Below, piece after piece: positions 14,298 to 16,977 of a DNA stretch of 16,977 bases (its first letter is position 1; every line of letters begins with the position of its first letter). The DNA lies in NCBI GenBank assembly GCA_043748535.1, contig JAYTMY010000190.1:1-16977 (forward strand), given 5' to 3'. The notes below the pieces were generated by a model. That model worked only from the letters and a program-made list of their open reading frames with translations. It did no database searches and was not told the DNA's origin. This stretch comes from CAMCSH01 sp043748535. Lineage in GTDB: Bacteria; Verrucomicrobiota; Lentisphaeria; Lentisphaerales; Lentisphaeraceae. The translations under genes were made by a program, and so were the position numbers.

Positions 14298-15035
14298 ATG
14301 CCTCTTGACGCCTCCGGCGGTCATCGCTGGCTCGACTCCTTCGTTCTCGCCAGCGTCATCCAGCTCGGCACTTTGCGCTTTTGCGAGCGCTTCCTCAATC
14401 GCAGCAACGACCCCTGCGGACGCCAATTCGACCAGATGACTCAAGCTGCCCGTTCGGGCCGGATGAACATCATCGAAGGCTCGGAACGATCCGCCACCTC
14501 GAAAGAGACCGAGATGAGGCTCACCGATGTCGCCAAAGCTAGCCTCGGTGAACTTCGTGGCGACTACGAAACCTGGCTGCTGAAAAAAGACCTTCCGCCC
14601 TGGAAACGGCAATCCCCCGAAGCCCGCCGGATCTACGACATCCAGCTCGATAAGCCCCAATATTCCGATGATGTCGCCCACGATTCGGCCGTCCACATTC
14701 TCGCCCAGCGCCGCAAACTCTCTCCCTGGCTCGACAGCGACGACGACGTCATCGCCGCCAACACCCTGAACATCCTCCTTGGCCGGAGCATTCTGATGCT
14801 GCAGCGTCAGCTCGAATGGCAACATCGCCATTTTCTCGAACACGGCGGCTTTCGCGAAAGCCTCAGCAGCGATCGCAAGAACCTCCGCGCCGAGCAAGAA
14901 GGCGCTCCTACCTGCCCTCTCTGCACCGGGCCGATGCAGCGCCGTCAAGCTCGCGCCGGCGACAAAGCCGGCCAAGCTTTCTGGGGCTGCACGAGCTACC
15001 CCAACTGCAAAGGCATCCGGCCGATTGGGCCCTGA
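14298..15035 (+). CDS. Four-helix-bundle protein with C-terminal topoisomerase-type C4 zinc finger
   Basis: 245 residues. The N-terminal ~190 residues are helical and contain ARSGRMNIIEGSE (51-63), ATSKETEMRLTDVAKASL and ELRGDYETWL, the pattern of the S23/23S-intervening-sequence four-helix-bundle family. The version ending in a suffix domain is known as the 'four helix bundle suffix' family (TIGR04258, from memory). The C-terminus is a zinc finger like those of DNA topoisomerase I: C206-x2-C209, then FWGCTSYPNCKG with C231 and C237. The combination suggests nucleic-acid binding. No catalytic residues are visible and no function is established. GGAGA about 8 bases before the ATG supports the start. 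The gene is bracketed on both sides by palindromic CGATATCG arrays and stands where acpP/fabF usually follow fabG. Confidence 0.88.
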   Translation: MPLDASGGHRWLDSFVLASVIQLGTLRFCERFLNRSNDPCGRQFDQMTQAARSGRMNIIEGSERSATSKETEMRLTDVAKASLGELRGDYETWLLKKDLPPWKRQSPEARRIYDIQLDKPQYSDDVAHDSAVHILAQRRKLSPWLDSDDDVIAANTLNILLGRSILMLQRQLEWQHRHFLEHGGFRESLSSDRKNLRAEQEGAPTCPLCTGPMQRRQARAGDKAGQAFWGCTSYPNCKGIRPIGP

Positions 15036-15069
15036 AGCAAGTGAGCTTGAGCTTTTGAGTTGAGCTCCA

Positions 15070-15104
15070 CCGATATCGCGATATCGTCGATATCGCGATA
15101 TCGG
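15070..15104. repeat. Palindromic CGATATCG array, copy B
   Basis: Two CGATATCG units (15071-15086), a single T (15087), and two more CGATATCG units (15088-15103), with a C before and a G after. The 35-bp block is a perfect palindrome apart from the central T. It lies 34 bases after the preceding stop and 50 bases before the next start, and is followed by AGCTTCGTTCTT (15107-15118). Confidence 0.95.
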
Positions 15105-15154
15105 CTAGCTTCGTTCTTGTTCATCGCCCTCAATTCCCCGGAGCCCCTCCCCCC

Positions 15155-16666
15155 ATGACTTGGAAATCCCGCCTCCGCTTCCTCTTCTACGGCAACAGCG
15201 CCTGGGGCTTCCTCGGCCGCGTCTGCATCTTGTTTGTCGCCCTCTGGCTCGGTGCCATGGCCTACATCCTCAGCGGCAAACCGGTGATCACCGCAGCTCC
15301 CTACGAAGCCCTGATCGAGGATTACCTCAAGACCCCGCCGGAGCAACGCGCCTTCCCGCTTTATGCCGAGGGCTTTCACAAGATGACGCCGTTCAGCTCC
15401 GATGCTCAAGGATTGACTTGGGGAGCTGAACCGACACCCAAAATCGCGGCGGAATTACAGGCTTGGTTTGCCGCCAACCAAGATGCCTTGGCCTTGGTTC
15501 ACGAAGCGGCGAAACGCCCGGTCTTCGCCCAGGTGCCAGGCAATCTCAAATTCGATGCTTTAGGCAAACCCTTAATTGATGCAGAGATCGCTGAGTGCAG
15601 GACGCTTCTTGATCAGCGCAGAATTTCCTCGATGCTATTCCCTCAACTCGGCCAGATGAGAGCCCAGGCTGATCTTGAATTGCGCTTGGCGCAATGGAAG
15701 GCCCAGCACGGAGACTGGCAGGGCTTTGAAGAGCATGTGTCGTGTTGCTTGGCGATGTCGCGCCACCTCTGCCAAGAGAAGTTTCTCATGAGCCAGTTGG
15801 TCGGCGCAGGAATTCGGGGAATTACCCAACAGTTTCTCTGCCTCCAGCTGAATCAACATCCGGAGATGCCAGAAACTTGCTTGGCTCGACTTTTTCAAGC
15901 GATTCACCCCAAAGACATTCAGTGCTCATTTATTGGAGAACAATTATTCTGCCAAGATATCGGCCAACGATTCTTCGTCGGCAATCACCGCCTCAAATAT
16001 CCTGTTCTCGGTGACGATCAGATTCTTGTCACAATCATCGACCCAAGTGGCTGGACGCCAGAGCCGCCTCTTCACAAAAAAACACTCATCCGCTGCGCCT
16101 CTCCCTTGCTCTTCTTGACCCGCGACCGCCGCGAAACCTTTGAGGATTTCGGCCGAAGCATCTTCGATCCCGGCGAACGCGTTTGCCAGGACTTCTACGA
16201 TTTCGCCGCTCGGGAAGACTACAAAAACGCAGACAACAGGCTGATGAATGGCAGCCTCAGGCAAGCTCTGCGGGCACCTGTCGCCTACAGCTTAGCGCGG
16301 ATGACGCTCCCCAGCTTGAGCTACATTCCCAAAGCCGTCATCTGCCGCGCCCACGACGACGGCCTCCGACTCGCCCTCGCCTGCGAGCTGAATCAGCGCA
16401 AAAACGGCGCCTACCCGGCCTCGCTCGACGAGCTGAAGGAATGGCTTCCTGTTCTGCCCCTCGACCCGATCACCCGTGGCCCGCTGCACTACAAACTCGT
16501 CGACGGCAAGCCGCAAATCTACAGCGTCGGCCTCGACCTCGATGATGATGGCGGACTCCGCAAATACGACCTAAAAGACCACATGGATAAGCTCAATCAG
16601 AACTCTCTCCTGCGCGACAAGATCCCCGCGCCGATCGATGGCGACTGGATCCTCTATCCGCGTTAG
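15155..16666 (+). CDS. Hypothetical membrane-anchored protein with pseudopilin-like C-terminal motif
   Basis: 503 residues, function unknown. A basic start (MTWKSRLRFLFYGNS) precedes one membrane helix at about 19-40, and the rest is probably outside the cytoplasm. The middle is mostly helical, with a stretch of the kind LRLAQWKAQHGDWQGFEEHVSCCLAMSRHL. The end (about 410-467) has NGAYPASLDEL, LPLDPITRGPLHYK and QIYSVGLDLDDDGG. This resembles the calcium-binding-like end of GspG pseudopilins and recurs at the C-termini of many planctomycete/PVC proteins, as I recall; the N-terminus is not a prepilin signal. GGAG lies 11 bases before the ATG, which is a little far. Base composition shifts: the central part (about 15400-16150) is richer in A/T than either end and than the neighbouring genes. 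Confidence 0.85.
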   Translation: MTWKSRLRFLFYGNSAWGFLGRVCILFVALWLGAMAYILSGKPVITAAPYEALIEDYLKTPPEQRAFPLYAEGFHKMTPFSSDAQGLTWGAEPTPKIAAELQAWFAANQDALALVHEAAKRPVFAQVPGNLKFDALGKPLIDAEIAECRTLLDQRRISSMLFPQLGQMRAQADLELRLAQWKAQHGDWQGFEEHVSCCLAMSRHLCQEKFLMSQLVGAGIRGITQQFLCLQLNQHPEMPETCLARLFQAIHPKDIQCSFIGEQLFCQDIGQRFFVGNHRLKYPVLGDDQILVTIIDPSGWTPEPPLHKKTLIRCASPLLFLTRDRRETFEDFGRSIFDPGERVCQDFYDFAAREDYKNADNRLMNGSLRQALRAPVAYSLARMTLPSLSYIPKAVICRAHDDGLRLALACELNQRKNGAYPASLDELKEWLPVLPLDPITRGPLHYKLVDGKPQIYSVGLDLDDDGGLRKYDLKDHMDKLNQNSLLRDKIPAPIDGDWILYPR

Positions 16667-16690
16667 TCTCCTGCCGATTAGCACTTAGGA

Positions 16691-16724
16691 TCGATATCGG
16701 GATATCGCGATATCCCGATATCGA
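16691..16724. repeat. Palindromic CGATATCG array, copy C
   Basis: Four contiguous units: CGATATCG, GGATATCG, CGATATCC, CGATATCG. With the flanking T and A the 34 bases form an exact palindrome centred between 16707 and 16708; units 2 and 3 carry compensating changes (GG and CC) that keep it paired. It lies 24 bases after the preceding stop and 79 bases before the next start, followed by AGCTCATTTTGTT (16728-16740). Confidence 0.95.
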
Positions 16725-16803
16725 TGAAGCTCATTTTGTTCTGAGGAACATCAAACCCACCCCAGCGTCCGAAGCCATGCACTCAAACTCCAGGAAGTCC
16801 CCG

Positions 16804-16977
16804 ATGAAAACCTCCTTGACCCGCGCTCTTGTCGCCTGCCTCCTCGCCGGCCTGCCGCTCGCCTCGTACGCCGCCGCTGAGGCGCCTTACGCCAGCGTCC
16901 CGGCGGACAAGCCCGAGACCCTGCCGGATAACCCGGTCTTGCTCGAACGCGGCGAAACCCCGGCGCAGCACGATGAG
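16804..16977 (+). CDS. N-terminal part of an exported protein (3' truncated by window edge)
   Basis: 58 residues, open to the last base. The N-terminus MKTSLTRALVACLLAGLPLA is a signal peptide with likely cleavage near SYA-AAEA. The mature part starts APYASVPADKPETLPDNPVLLERGE, too short to identify. A LVAC string at 9-12 resembles a lipobox, but it sits too early, inside the hydrophobic core. AGGAAG lies about seven bases before the ATG and supports the start. It follows palindromic array C. Confidence 0.75.
   Translation, partial: MKTSLTRALVACLLAGLPLASYAAAEAPYASVPADKPETLPDNPVLLERGETPAQHDE

Noticed and set aside
13440..14975. 511-codon frame on the - strand across fabG and the four-helix gene
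   Set aside because: It is antisense to two well-supported genes and reads through palindrome A as RYRDIAIS; such peptides mark the repeat, not a protein.
14223..16724. CRISPR array
   Set aside because: Units are 8 bp with no spacers, the blocks are about 0.8-1.6 kb apart with genes between, and no cas genes are present.
16804..16842. Lipoprotein signal (LVAC) in the last gene
   Set aside because: The cysteine is at position 12, inside the hydrophobic core that continues after it; an ordinary signal peptide with cleavage near Ala-Tyr-Ala fits better.

Overview
The window is GC-rich DNA from a Gram-negative-type bacterium. The best guess is the PVC superphylum, probably Lentisphaerota or Verrucomicrobiota. 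This is an inference from protein character: secreted and membrane proteins typical of that group, a four-helix-bundle/zinc-finger fusion, and a long protein with the YP..LD..P.DP..G.PL.Y..YSVG.D..DDGG tail common in planctomycete-like genomes. No rRNA or other phylogenetic marker is present, so the assignment is soft.

Layout. Bases 1-156 are the 3' end of an unidentified + strand gene, closed by a bidirectional terminator. From 222 to 10518 everything lies on the - strand. Read in transcription order from the right: umuD-umuC (SOS translesion polymerase V), a large RTX metalloprotease of the serralysin type, a Nudix hydrolase, a metallophosphoesterase, a membrane-anchored protein with a proline-rich stalk, a secreted or membrane tandem-DUF350 protein, and aspS. 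Clear intrinsic terminators follow the protease, the phosphoesterase and the DUF350 gene. From 10711 to the end everything is on the + strand. First comes the conserved fatty-acid/phospholipid initiation operon yceD (DUF177)-rpmF-plsX-fabH-fabG, tightly packed and lacking fabD, acpP and fabF. After it come a four-helix-bundle protein with a topoisomerase-type C4 zinc finger, a 503-residue membrane-anchored protein, and the start of an exported protein. The strand switch at 10519-10710 is a divergent control region with a good promoter and repeat-rich operator candidate for umuDC.

How the genes work together. PlsX, FabH and FabG supply acyl-phosphate, start fatty-acid chains and reduce the beta-keto group. 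YceD and L32 are their usual ribosome-linked neighbours. UmuD and UmuC form an inducible mutagenic polymerase. The protease is predicted to leave the cell by a type I secretion system that is not encoded here. The Nudix and phosphoesterase genes lie 34 bases apart and probably share a transcript.

The most unusual features are repeats. Three consecutive intergenic gaps (14.2, 15.1 and 16.7 kb) each hold four 8-bp CGATATCG-type units arranged as a near-perfect palindrome, two of them bracketing the four-helix/zinc-finger gene. The fabH-fabG gap holds five perfect copies of CTTAATT. All four gaps also carry a related short flank, AGYTTCGT or a degraded version of it.
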